From the NCBI GenBank assembly GCA_024277255.1, contig JAJRVQ010000087.1:1-64000 (forward strand): a DNA stretch of 64,000 bases, read 5' to 3'. Shown piece by piece: positions 1 to 10,600 of the stretch (position 1 is the first letter of the stretch; every line of letters begins with the position of its first letter). This stretch comes from Acidobacteriota bacterium (GTDB lineage: Bacteria > Acidobacteriota > Thermoanaerobaculia > Multivoradales > SZUA-115). A model generated the notes under the pieces. That model did not search any database and was not told where the DNA came from. It was given only the letters and a program-made list of their open reading frames with translations. Position numbers and translations under genes: made by a program.

Positions 1-1640
1 GCATCCTGGATGGCGATGGCCGGCGGGCCGGAGTCGAGGGTGACCGAGCGTTGCAGCTGGCTGGAGTTGCCAACCGAGTCGGTGGCGATGACGGTGAAGG
101 TGTTGGCTCCTTCGACCAACGCCACTGCGCCGGTGAAAGTGCCACCCGCCACGCTCGCGGCGGCCCCGTGGATCGTTACCGAAGCGAGATGGGGATCGCT
201 CACCGTGCCTGAAACACTCGCCGGCGAGGCGGCCAGCACCGCCCCCGCCGCCGGTTGGGTCACGCTCAGCGCCGGTGCCAGCGTGTCGCGCACCAGGGTG
301 TGGAGGAGCTGGGTGGAATTGCCGGCGGCGTCGCTGGCGATGAGCAGGAAGGTGTTGGGACCTTCGGCCAGTGGCAAAGCGGCGGTGGTGAAGAGACCAC
401 CCGAGAGCGTTGCCGGCGTCCCGGCCACATCCACGCTCACCGCACCGGTGACCGCACCGGTCAAGGTGGCACTGGCGGCGGCGCTGACACTACCGTTCGG
501 CGGGCTCACTGCGCCAAAGATGGGCGGAGTCAAGTCAATCTCAAAGCCGATGGAGAGGGTCGAGACATTGCCCACCGCATCGGTCGCGGTGACGGCCAAC
601 GTGTGCGTGCCTTCGACGGTGACGGAGGTCCCCGAAACAAACGGCGCCCCATCGAGCAGCGCTGCAATCGCCACCGGCGGCGAGGCATCCGTGGCGGCAA
701 TGTCAATCGTCACAGCCCGGTTGAACAGGTCACCGTCGGCCAGCGGCTGGCCACCCTCGCTCACCGCGATCACCGGCCCTTCGATGTCGGTGCCCGGCAG
801 GCCGTCCACCGCCAGGTCATCCCACAGCTTGCGCCCCGGCCCCTTGCCCCACAGCCCGAGATGGCCGGAGAGCCGCTCGGGGTGCTCGTCGTGGGCCTCG
901 ATCTGCCATTCGGCGGGCTCACCCGTGCCCTCCTCCCAGATCTTGGCGCGGAGGATCAGCCGCGGGCCGTCGTCATCGTCATCGTCGTCATCGTCATCAT
1001 CGTCATCATCATCGTCGTCATCGTCGTCATCGCCACTGCTCTTGTCATCGTCATCGCCGGCGTTGCCGCCGCCGTTGCCGTCATCATCATCGTCGCCGGC
1101 TCCGAGCTGGACCTCGATCTTGAACCGATACCAGACATCCTCGGCCATCGTCACATCGCTCTTGGCGTCGCCGTCGAGTTCATCGCCCTCCTCGTCGACC
1201 AGCTCCACCTTCTTCGTCTTGCCCTTCTGGCGCAGCAGATAGAAACCCTCCTCATCCGGCCAGCCGGACAGAAAGGTCACCCCCAGATCGCTCATGTCCC
1301 GCCGGCGCACCATCCGCCCCTCGAAGACGAAGCCCGCCTCCGCCGAAAGCTCCAACCCCAAGTAGTGCGTCGCCGACTCCGCGGCGCTGTTCTTGCCGAA
1401 GGCGGTGTTGCTCGCATCCAGCGGATCGGCGAAGGTCACAAACTGACCCGGTGCCTCCTGCGTCCGGTTGCCCGGCGCACTGTCAAACCAGTCGAGCGGA
1501 TCGGCCCCCAGGGGGTAGGTTTCAAAATCTTCCTGGTAGGGCAACCCGCTTTGGGCCGCGGCGGGGACTGCTGTGGCGAGATAGAGAAGGCCAAGAACAA
1601 GAAAAAGGAGAGCAGCGGATCGCATCATCAGGGTCTTCAT
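1..1640 (-). CDS. Secreted multidomain protein (signal peptide, LamG-like N-terminal domain with poly-Asp insert, Ig-like/glucodextranase-B-like repeats); partial, continues beyond left window edge
   Basis: Manual reverse-strand translation from ATG at 1640: MKTLMMRSAALLFLVLGLLYLATAVPAAAQSGLPYQEDFETYPLGADPLDWF..., open to base 1 with no stop. Repeats such as 'LAEGPNTFLLIASDAAGNSTQLLHTLVRD' and 'LVEGANTFTVIATDSVGNSSQLQRSVTLD'. Missing from the ORF track because the stop lies outside the window. Confidence 0.9.
   Translation of the reverse strand, partial: MKTLMMRSAALLFLVLGLLYLATAVPAAAQSGLPYQEDFETYPLGADPLDWFDSAPGNRTQEAPGQFVTFADPLDASNTAFGKNSAAESATHYLGLELSAEAGFVFEGRMVRRRDMSDLGVTFLSGWPDEEGFYLLRQKGKTKKVELVDEEGDELDGDAKSDVTMAEDVWYRFKIEVQLGAGDDDDDGNGGGNAGDDDDKSSGDDDDDDDDDDDDDDDDDDDDDGPRLILRAKIWEEGTGEPAEWQIEAHDEHPERLSGHLGLWGKGPGRKLWDDLAVDGLPGTDIEGPVIAVSEGGQPLADGDLFNRAVTIDIAATDASPPVAIAALLDGAPFVSGTSVTVEGTHTLAVTATDAVGNVSTLSIGFEIDLTPPIFGAVSPPNGSVSAAASATLTGAVTGAVSVDVAGTPATLSGGLFTTAALPLAEGPNTFLLIASDAAGNSTQLLHTLVRDTLAPALSVTQPAAGAVLAASPASVSGTVSDPHLASVTIHGAAASVAGGTFTGAVALVEGANTFTVIATDSVGNSSQLQRSVTLDSGPPAIAIQD
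969..1095 (-). repeat. GAY-codon low-complexity tract encoding D5-GNGGGNAG-D4-KSSG-D21
   Basis: Uninterrupted run of 21 gtc/atc triplets on + strand at 969-1031 (Asp codons on - strand), plus shorter Asp runs to about 1095. Confidence 0.95.
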
Positions 1641-1666
1641 CTCGGTAGATCGGTTCAAGGGGAGGC

Positions 1667-4600
1667 TCACGGCTGCACCTCCACCGCTTCGAGGGCAAAG
1701 TCGGTGAGCAGGTAGAGGCGGGTGCCGCTTCGTACCGCGTCGCGCAACAGACCGTAGGTCGGCCAGCGACCGTAGTGGGGCACGAAGAAGGCGGGTGCAG
1801 GCTCATCGAGCGAGAGGAGCGTCGCCGCGCCGCCGAGCCCCTCGGCCCACCAGAGTTGCTCGCCACCGGGGGCAGCGGCGCGCGGCAGTCGGAAGAGGCC
1901 GAAGGCCGGGTAGGGCTCGAAGGGTGCCACCCCGAGGCTGAGCGCAGCACCCGAGCGCAGCAGCGGGACGGCACCCTCGCCGGCGACCGCCACCCACCGT
2001 TCGCCGGAGGGGAGCTGCTCAAAATCGACCAGCCGCCGGCCGGCAAAGAGGCCGCTGGCCAGCTGCGCCGGGGCGGGCGAATTCGTCAGATCGAAGAGGT
2101 AGGCGGCGCCGTCGCCGATCAGCACCAGCTCGGAGCCTTCGACGAAGAGGCGCGGCGCGGCCACGGCGGGCAGCACGACGCTGGCGGTAGGCAGTTGCAC
2201 CGGCGCTAGCGGGTTGGTCACATCCACGGCGTAGAGGCCGAGCGAACCGCCTGCCTCGATGCCGGCGGTGTAGAGGGTGGTGCCGTGCAAAACCATCGCT
2301 AGCACGGGGTTGCCGGCATAGAGATCCAGAGCAGCGCCGGGTAGGGCCAGCGGTGCAGCCGGGTCGACCAGGTCGAAGACCTCCAGTTGACCAGCGGCCA
2401 CCAGCAGGGCGTTTTGGGTCAGGACCACATCGGCAACCGGTCCGGTGACGCTGGCGCGCGCCGTCTCGCTCAGGCTGTTGGCGAGGGTGAGATCGACGAG
2501 CGGGATCTCGACGGTCGCCGCATCTTGCCGGGCCGGGACGATCGCTCCCAGCGTGCCGTCGATCGCCAGCCGCCTGGCACCCATCGCCAGATCGACCCGC
2601 GAGCCACCGCCGCCGGCCGGGGCGCGCAAGCGCAGCAGGTTGCCGAGCGCACCGCTTGCGCCGGCAGCGCGCAGGACGATGCGCTCGCCCGTTTCCACCC
2701 CGGCCAGGGTGACCGAGAAGGAGCCATCGGTAGCGACCGCAGCGCTAGCGCTGAGCGTGCCGCTGGTGGCCTCGACCGTGGCCGCTTCGGCGCTCGCCGC
2801 GCCGGGGGCGCCGTCGATGCGGGTACCCAGAGCGGTGCGCTCTAGGGTGACCCGCTGGCCGTCGAGCCACGGAGTGAGCGGAGCGCTGGCCAGGCCGGTG
2901 ATGGCAGAGTTGTGGAGGAACCACAAGCGCCCCTTCTCCGTGCTCACGTCCTGCGCCGCCGGAGTGAGGACGCCGGTGCGCAGCTCGTCGAGGAACAGGG
3001 CGGGGGTGACCGGATCGTCGTCGATCCGGCAGATGGCCAGATCCGAGCCGCTGGATTCCAGGAAGAGCGCTCGGTCCCCGACCTCGGCCACCGAGCGGGG
3101 CGCGAAGCCAAAGCCGAAGGAGGTTTGAGCCGGATCCGAGCCGCTGGGCTGGGCACGGTGGAAGAGGGCGGCCTCGGAGCCAAAACCCCAGACCGCCACT
3201 TCGTCGAGCACCGCCAGGCCGAAGCCGACGCGACCGCCAGCGCTGCTGCGCTTGAGTTCGATGGGCGAGGCCGGGTCTCCGATGGCGAAGAGGCGGTATT
3301 CCTCTTCGCTGGCACCGAAGGCTCGGGCGAGCCGGTGCAGCCTCCCCTCGACCACTTCAATGGCGGTGGCCTCGGCCCCGGGCAGGGTGGCACTCGCGAT
3401 CAGCCGCGGGTTCTGCGGATCGTGCACGTCGATGACGAAGTAGTCGTAGGGGCTAAAGGCCTTGAGGGCGTGCAGGTAGCCGCCGTCGAGGACGATATCG
3501 GCGAAGCGGTCCTGGAAGTTGCCGGTCGGGAAATCGAAATCCATCCCCGGCAAGTGGACCGGGTTGGCCGGGTCGCGCACGTCGATCAGCCGCAGGCTAG
3601 AGCCATGGGCGCTCGCCAAGACCCCGTCGCCCACGGCCATGGCGGCGATGCCGGCTTCGAGGAAGGGCAACTGGGTGACGCACTCGACACCGCAAGCCGC
3701 GAAGCAGCTGGTGCGTTGCGTCTCGCACATCGCCTCACAGGCGAGCGGATCGGGATCGCCGGCACAGCTGTTGAGACAGGGGAAGTAGACGTTGTCGCAG
3801 TCGAGCTCGCACTCGTCCTGGCAGCGGAACTCATCGAGGGCGATCAGTTGGCTGGTGAGGACTGGATCGGCCGGATCGCTCAGATCGAACAGGGAAAGCG
3901 TGTGGCTGATGTGGCGCGGTGGTCCGACCGTGGCGAAGATCACTCCGTAGTCCGGGCAGTCACAGACCGCCAGCAAGTCGCGGCGAACCGCCATCTTGAG
4001 CGACGGCTGGCTGCCCTCGAAGGTGATGGTCGCCGGCGCGCTGAGGCCGGAGCCGAACGGTCCCAGGGTCACCACCGCGCTGGCCAGCGGCGTGCTGTGG
4101 CCGTCGGTAGCGACCAGCTCGAAGATGTCGCTGGGCAAACCCTCGATGGGCATGCCGAAGGAGCCGTCTGCGGCCACCGTGCCGGTCGAAACTTGGCTGG
4201 TTCGCAGGTTGGTGAGGGCGAGGGTGATCGGCCGGTCGGAGTCGACCACGGCGCTGGCCTGACCGAGCAACTCGGAGCCCAGCAACCCCAGACCGGGGGC
4301 GATGAGGCCGGCATCGACCACCGGCGGCCCTTGGTTGGGTGCCTCCAGGACGACGTGGATGGTGCGGGTGAAAGTGGTGCTGTGGCCCGCCGGGTCGGTG
4401 GCGATGATCTCAATCGGCAGATCGGTGGGGCCGCTTACGCTCGGTGCCGGTAGGGTCGCGGTGAAGGGGGCCTCCGAGTCCACGAAACTCTGCGTGCCCA
4501 ACTGGAAGCTCACCGAGGCGACCCGGTTGTTGTCGGTGACGGCGGCGCTGATCGCGACCGGATCACCGGTGAGGAACACGGCGCCTTCGGCCGGGGTGAC

Positions 4601-7600
4601 GAGGCCGAAGAGGGGTGGCTCGACATCGTGGACGATGGTGACCCGTTGCACCGGCGAGGTGACGACGTTGCCGATTCGATCGGTGGCCTCTACCGCTACC
4701 TCCAGGAAGAGCGGGTTGGCGGTGGCGGGGATGGAGATCGAGCGATCCAGCACGAAGCTCGTCGCACCGCTCAACGGTGAAACCTGGGAGAAGTTGAGCG
4801 CTCCGTTGAACTGCACCTCGACTCGGGCCAGCCCCGAAATATCCCCGACCGTGCCGGCCATGACGACGCTCTCGCCGGCGAAGACGGTGTCGGCCGGGCT
4901 CAAGGTAAAGGCAATCACCGAGGGCAGATCGGCCCGGATGGCCCGCGTCTCGACCACCGCCGCGCCGAGGTTGCCGGCATCGTCCAGCGGCACTGCCGAC
5001 AGATCCACACTGCCCGCCGCCGCATCGGCGGCGCTGGGCGTGAAGAGGGCCTCATACGGCGCCGTGGAGTCGGTCACCAGCAGCTCGGCCCCCTTGAAGA
5101 AGCTGACCGAGACCAGATCGGGGGTCGCCACCGGGGTGGCGACGAGGGTGACCTCGATGCCTTCGGCCAGTGGCCCGGCGGGTACCGCCAGCGTCACCAC
5201 GGGCGGCGTGGTATCGACCGTGCCGAAGGTGGCGACGAAGGGGGCCATGGCGTTGCCGGCGAGATCCTCGATGCCGGCCATGGCCAGTTGGTATTGATGG
5301 TCGCCGAGAAGCGCCGCCACCGGGGTGATGAGGAGTTGTTGCGCGCCCGGTTGCAGGGTGACGGTCGTTGTCACACCCGTGCCGGCCGTGAGATCGGTGA
5401 GCTGGATCGCCGTGCCGGAGAGCGAGCCTTGAGTGACCGGTTCGCTCAGGTCGGCGATGAGCTGCACCTCGACCGGCACCTGCACGGCGCCGTCGGCCGG
5501 CGTCAGGCTGACCACGGCCGGTGGCACGACATCGGCGGTGACGAAGGTGGTGGTCACCGTCTGGCCCAGGGTGCGACCGGCCAGGTCGGCGAGGCGCGAA
5601 TCGATGCGCACCGTGTAGCTGGTGAAGCTCGCGAGCGGCTGCTGAGGAGTGAGAATCACCCGCCGGTCGCCGTCGGCGAAGGCGCGGGTGGTGTTGACCT
5701 GGAAGCCGCCGGTGAAGTGCAGGCGGATCAGGCTGAGGTGGTTGAATAGCTCGGCGTCCACCGGCTCGCTGAAGAGCACTTCGATCGTGGTGGTGACCGG
5801 CTGGCCGATGCTGCCCGGCGTCGGGGTGATCGCGACCACCGCCGGGTCGGTGTCGTCGAGCACCAGAGTGGCCAGATCGACCACCTCGCCGTTGGTCGAA
5901 ACCGTGCCGGTGAGTTTCAGAGTGCCGGGGCCGAGGTTCTCTTGGATGTCGAGGACGAAGGAGCCCAGCGGCACCGCGGGGAAGGCGAAGCCGCCGCCGG
6001 TGTCGGCCAGCTGGGTGAGGGTGCGGTTGCCGCTCGCAAGAACCACCAGCGCGCCGGCCGCCGGGGTGGCACCGTCGGCCAGCTGCACGGTGCCGACCAC
6101 CTGGCCCGCCTCTTCGAGCGGCAGGGTCAAGGCGACTGTCTCGCCTTCCAAGGTGAGGCTGCCGTTGATCGCGCCGCCCAGCCCGCTGGCAGGATCGGTG
6201 GCCGTGGCGGACAAGGTGCCAGTGCCGACGTTGGTGAAGAGAATCGTGCCATCGGCCGCCGTCTCGCCGGCGAAGAGCTGGCCGGGGTAGGGGCCGCGAC
6301 TGCGCAGGGTGACGGAAGCGCCAGCCACCGGGGCGCCGAAGCTATCGACGACGGTGGTCAGGACCGAGCCGATCGGCTCCATCGGCAGGTCGAGGGCCAG
6401 GTCCTCGCCCTCGGCGGTGAGTGTCCCGCTGACTGAGCCGATGTGCTGGCCGCCCGGCTCGCTGGCGGTGAGGGTGAAGCGGCGCCCGGCGATGATGCCC
6501 TCGAAGTGATAGTTCGAGGTCGAGGCTGAGCCGATCACCACGCCGTCCTGGCGGGCGACGAGGTTGACCGGGCTAAACGGCCCGGCCGGGGCTCCTGGTG
6601 GATTCAAGACGGTACCGGTGACCGAGCCGCTCGCCTCCAGGAAGAGATCGACGGTGACCAGCTGGTCTTCGGCCAGGATCTCGCCTTCGCCGCTGGCTCG
6701 GCGGCGGCCACCCGGCTCCTTGGCGTTGAGGGTGAAGAGCCCTTGCGGTACCCCCTCGAAGCGGAAGAGGCCGGCGGCGTCGGTGCTCGAATAGGTGGTG
6801 ATCGGGGTGGCGGAGCGGCTGTACAGGGCCACCGTCGCTCCCGGTACCGGCACCGCCGATTGCGGCTCGTAGAGGTGGCCATCGACCATGCCGCGTGCTT
6901 CGAGAATGAGCGTTCCATCGAGCTGCTGGCCATTGGCGCCGAGCACCAGGGCATCGAGCCGGCCGGCGCGACCGGTGGCCGGATCGAAGGCGCGCAGCTG
7001 ATAAGTCCCCAGCGGCAGCAGCCGGAAGAGGAAGGCGCCGTCGCCGGCTGTGGTGGCGCTGTCAAACAGCCTGCCGGCGGTGTAGAGCTGCAATTCGGCC
7101 GAGACGACAGGTGAGCCATCCACCGGCGAAAGGATCAGCCCTGAGATCTCGCCCGTATCTTCGAGGCGGATCACCACACCGGAGATCTCCTCGCCTTCGC
7201 GGGTCAGATCGACCGTCCTCTTGCCGCCCAGCCCGCCCAAGGCTTGCACTTCGGCCGAGAGGGTGAGGCGGCCGGTGAAGACGTTGGTGTAGGCGAAGGC
7301 ACCGCTGGCGTCGGCCTGCTGCTGGCGGGCGCGGAAGGGCCAGACGCTCTCCTTGAGGGTGACGGTGGCGCCTGGCATGGGCGTGCCGTTGGAGTCTTCG
7401 ACGAGGCCGCTCACCATCCCCTGTTTCGGCAGTGTCAACTCCACGTTGAGTTCTTGGCCGAAGCGGTCGAGGCGCAGGAAGACCCGCGCCTGGCGCAGCA
7501 CCAGGCCGTCCTCGAAGGTCGCCTCGATCGCCATCGGCCGCGGGCTCGGTGCCACCAGGTCGAAGAGGAAGTGGCCGTCCATGTCGGAGGTCACATCGAA

Positions 7601-10600
7601 GAGGCCGAGGTCGGGATGGCGCAGGGTCAGCGTCGCCCCCGCCGCCGGGGTGACGCCGTCGTGGTCGTACAGGGTGCCGCTGATGCGGCCGGCCGACTCG
7701 AAGAGGAGTTGCAGGTCGAGAATCTGGCCGTCGCTCATCAGCTCACCGGTCACCGTCTCTTCGCCGAGCAGGGCGTTGAAGGCGGTCAGGGTGAAGGGGC
7801 CGGCCAGCACATCGGTCAGCTCGAAGAAGCCTTGCGGGTCGGTCTGGATGTCGTGCGATTCGAGGTCGAGGCCGACCAGCCCTAGCCGCACCACCGAGGT
7901 GCGGTAGCGCAGGATCGATTCGACACCCACCAGGGCACCAGCGTCGCGCTGCATCACCTGGCCGCGAATGGTGCCCTTCTTGAAGCGGATCTGAACCGCC
8001 GGCGTATCGCCGATGAAGCGCACTTCGGCCGTGGCCACGCCGCCGTCGCTGCCGCGTACAGCGTGGATCTTGTAGACCCCGGGGGCGATGTCGGGCAGCA
8101 CGAAGCGGCCGTCGGAGCCGGTGAAGGCTTCGCCGAACCAGGTTTGATCGCTCACCGCGATATGGACCGTCGCACCGGGCACCGGTAGCCCAGCGAAGTC
8201 GAGCACCTCGCCGGTGATCGCGCCGGCCGGCAGGGTGTCTTGGAAGATCAGGTCGCGCTGGACGGTGGCGCCGTTGAGCACGGTGGTCAGGGCGATGACC
8301 TTCTTCTGCGCCGTCAGGTCAGCGGCGGTGATCCGTTGCGCTCCGGCGAAGAGCCCTTCGAGCCGGTAGGAGCCATCGGCGGCGGTGAGGGTGTTGAAGG
8401 GCAGGCCGTCGGCGTAGACCACGGCACCTGAGATCGGCACCAGGGTGCCGTCGAGCTGCTGGCGGAGCACTCGGCCTTCGACATCGCCGCGCTCGTCGAT
8501 CAGCAGCACGTCGACCTCGGCCACCGCGTCGACCGGCACGGTGAAGAATTGGCGGGCGCCCGAGATTCCCGTCTCTCCCGAGAAGGCCTGGATCTCGGCC
8601 TCGCCGGCCGGCACCATGCCGAAGTCGAAGCGGCCGTCGAGGGCGCTCCTCATCACGCCGGCCAGCTCGCCCTCGACATAGAGGGCGACCCAGGCATCGA
8701 AGACCGGGCTTACCCCATCGACGGCGAAGACCCGGCCGCGCACCTCGCCGATGGGCGCGGCGGGTCGCTTGAGCAGGGTGAGGTCGCGCTCGACCAGGGC
8801 GCCGCCGGCCGGGATCTCGACCGTGGTCACCGCGAAGGCGCCCGCTTCGTCGGTGGCTGAGAGCGTCACCGTGCCCACCGGCATGTCCTGGATCTCGTAG
8901 TGGCCCTGCGCGTCGACGACCGCCAGCCGCGTTTCCTGGAAGGCGGGGTTGAGGGCCTGGACGCGCAGCTTTGCCGGCACGCTGCCGTCGTCGTAGAGCA
9001 CCCGGCCCGAGAGAGCGCCGCGGCCGAGCAGGACGATATCGAGGCTCACCGTCTGGGCCACGAAGCGCACCCGGCCGCGCGCCTCGCCCTTCTGGCCGGT
9101 GGTCGGATCCTGAGCCCGCAGGACGAAGAGGTCGCCGCACGGGGTTTGGCGCACGTAGTCGAAGAGAAACTCGCCGGCCGCGTCGGTGCGCACCGCCGCC
9201 GTCACGTGTGGCCGGCACTGGGTGGCGCAGACCGGGCACTGGTCGGTCTCGACCAGCTCGACGCGGGCAAACGGCACCGGTTGGCCGTCGGCCCCGATCA
9301 CCCGGCCGCTGACCAGCGTGCCGTCCATGGTGACGGTCGTATCGACCGGCACCACCGTCTCGACGATGTGCTCGCCGGTCACCGAGGTCAGATCGCGCAC
9401 CGTCAGCGGCTGGCTGACGTAGGGGGAGAGGGGATTGTCAAACAAGACCCGCACCATGCGGCTGTTGGCGAAGCCGGCCAGCGGATTGGCCGGCTGGCCG
9501 GCCTGCGGCGCCGAGTCCACTTCCCGCTGGATCACTCCGCCGTTGCTCAGCTTGCCGGGGATCTCGAAGCGAGTCGAGTCGCGCGGCACTAGGGTTACGC
9601 CGTCGATTTCTTGCGACAGCAGAACCTCGACGATGTGGCCGGTCGGGTCGACCTCGCTGTTTTGCACCGCCGCCACCACGGCGAAGGGGCGCGGGCTCAA
9701 AGGCCGGATTGCGCCGGCGCGGGTCGTCTCAGGGCTACCGTCGCCGTCGCTATCGATCGACAAGGTGAAGGCGTTGTCGGAGGCTGAGTATTCGATCCAG
9801 GCGAGGCCGGTGGACAAGAGCGAGATGGGGGAGAAGCGCACGGCGCGCGGGGCGCCGGTGGCGTCGGGGATGAGCAGTTCGAGCGCGCCCGAGGCACCGG
9901 CACTGCCGGCGGCGGCGGTGAGTTCCACCCGGTAACCGGTCGCCTCCGGCACCGCCATCGTCGCCAGCTGGGCGCCGGTCAAGTCATAGAGATCGGCGAA
10001 GGGCAGATCTCGCAGCCGGTCGGCTTGGGCGCCGCCGCCCGAAAGCACGCCGCCGCTCATCCGGCTGCGCACGCTCAGCTCCAGGTCGGCGCCCACCGCC
10101 AGGGCGCCCTCGATCGGCCCGAGGTAGGCGGTGGTGGCGGCGAAGCGCTCGAACATTGCCACCGGCGTGGTGGTGGCTGCCTCCGCCGCGAAGATCTGCC
10201 CCAAGGCGGTGCCGGCGAGGCCGCCGCGCTGGGTGGTGCGGCGCAGCGCATCCCACTCCCAGCCTTGATCGCGGGCGCCGTTCCACTCGAGAGACAGGAC
10301 GGCCGCGGCGTCGAAGAGCGCTTCGCCAAAGTCCACATGGCGCCCCGCCTGGGCGAAGCTGTAGACCCTGGAGTCGACCTGCGGCCGGGTCACCTCGGGC
10401 AGCGTCCCGTCGAGCAGCGCCGGCGGCGCGGTGGCGAGCGAAAAGCCGAGGCCGATCAGCCCCAGACCGTGGCGCACCAGGGGCGCCGGCAGTGACTCGC
10501 TCGAACGGGGCAGGATGATGGTGGTGGGCGACAAGGGAATGCCGTTGTCACCGACGCCCACGGTGAGTTCAAAGACCGGGTTGACCGACGAGGGGCTGCG

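Noticed and set aside
969-1095. Possible CRISPR or structural repeat
   Set aside because: Trinucleotide coding repeat in frame with a secreted protein; no spacers.
10-1715. Plus-strand ORFs of 410 aa and 486 aa with long Ser or Val/Ile runs
   Set aside because: They are antisense to the poly-Asp-containing minus-strand gene; low-complexity runs are the complement of GAY repeats.
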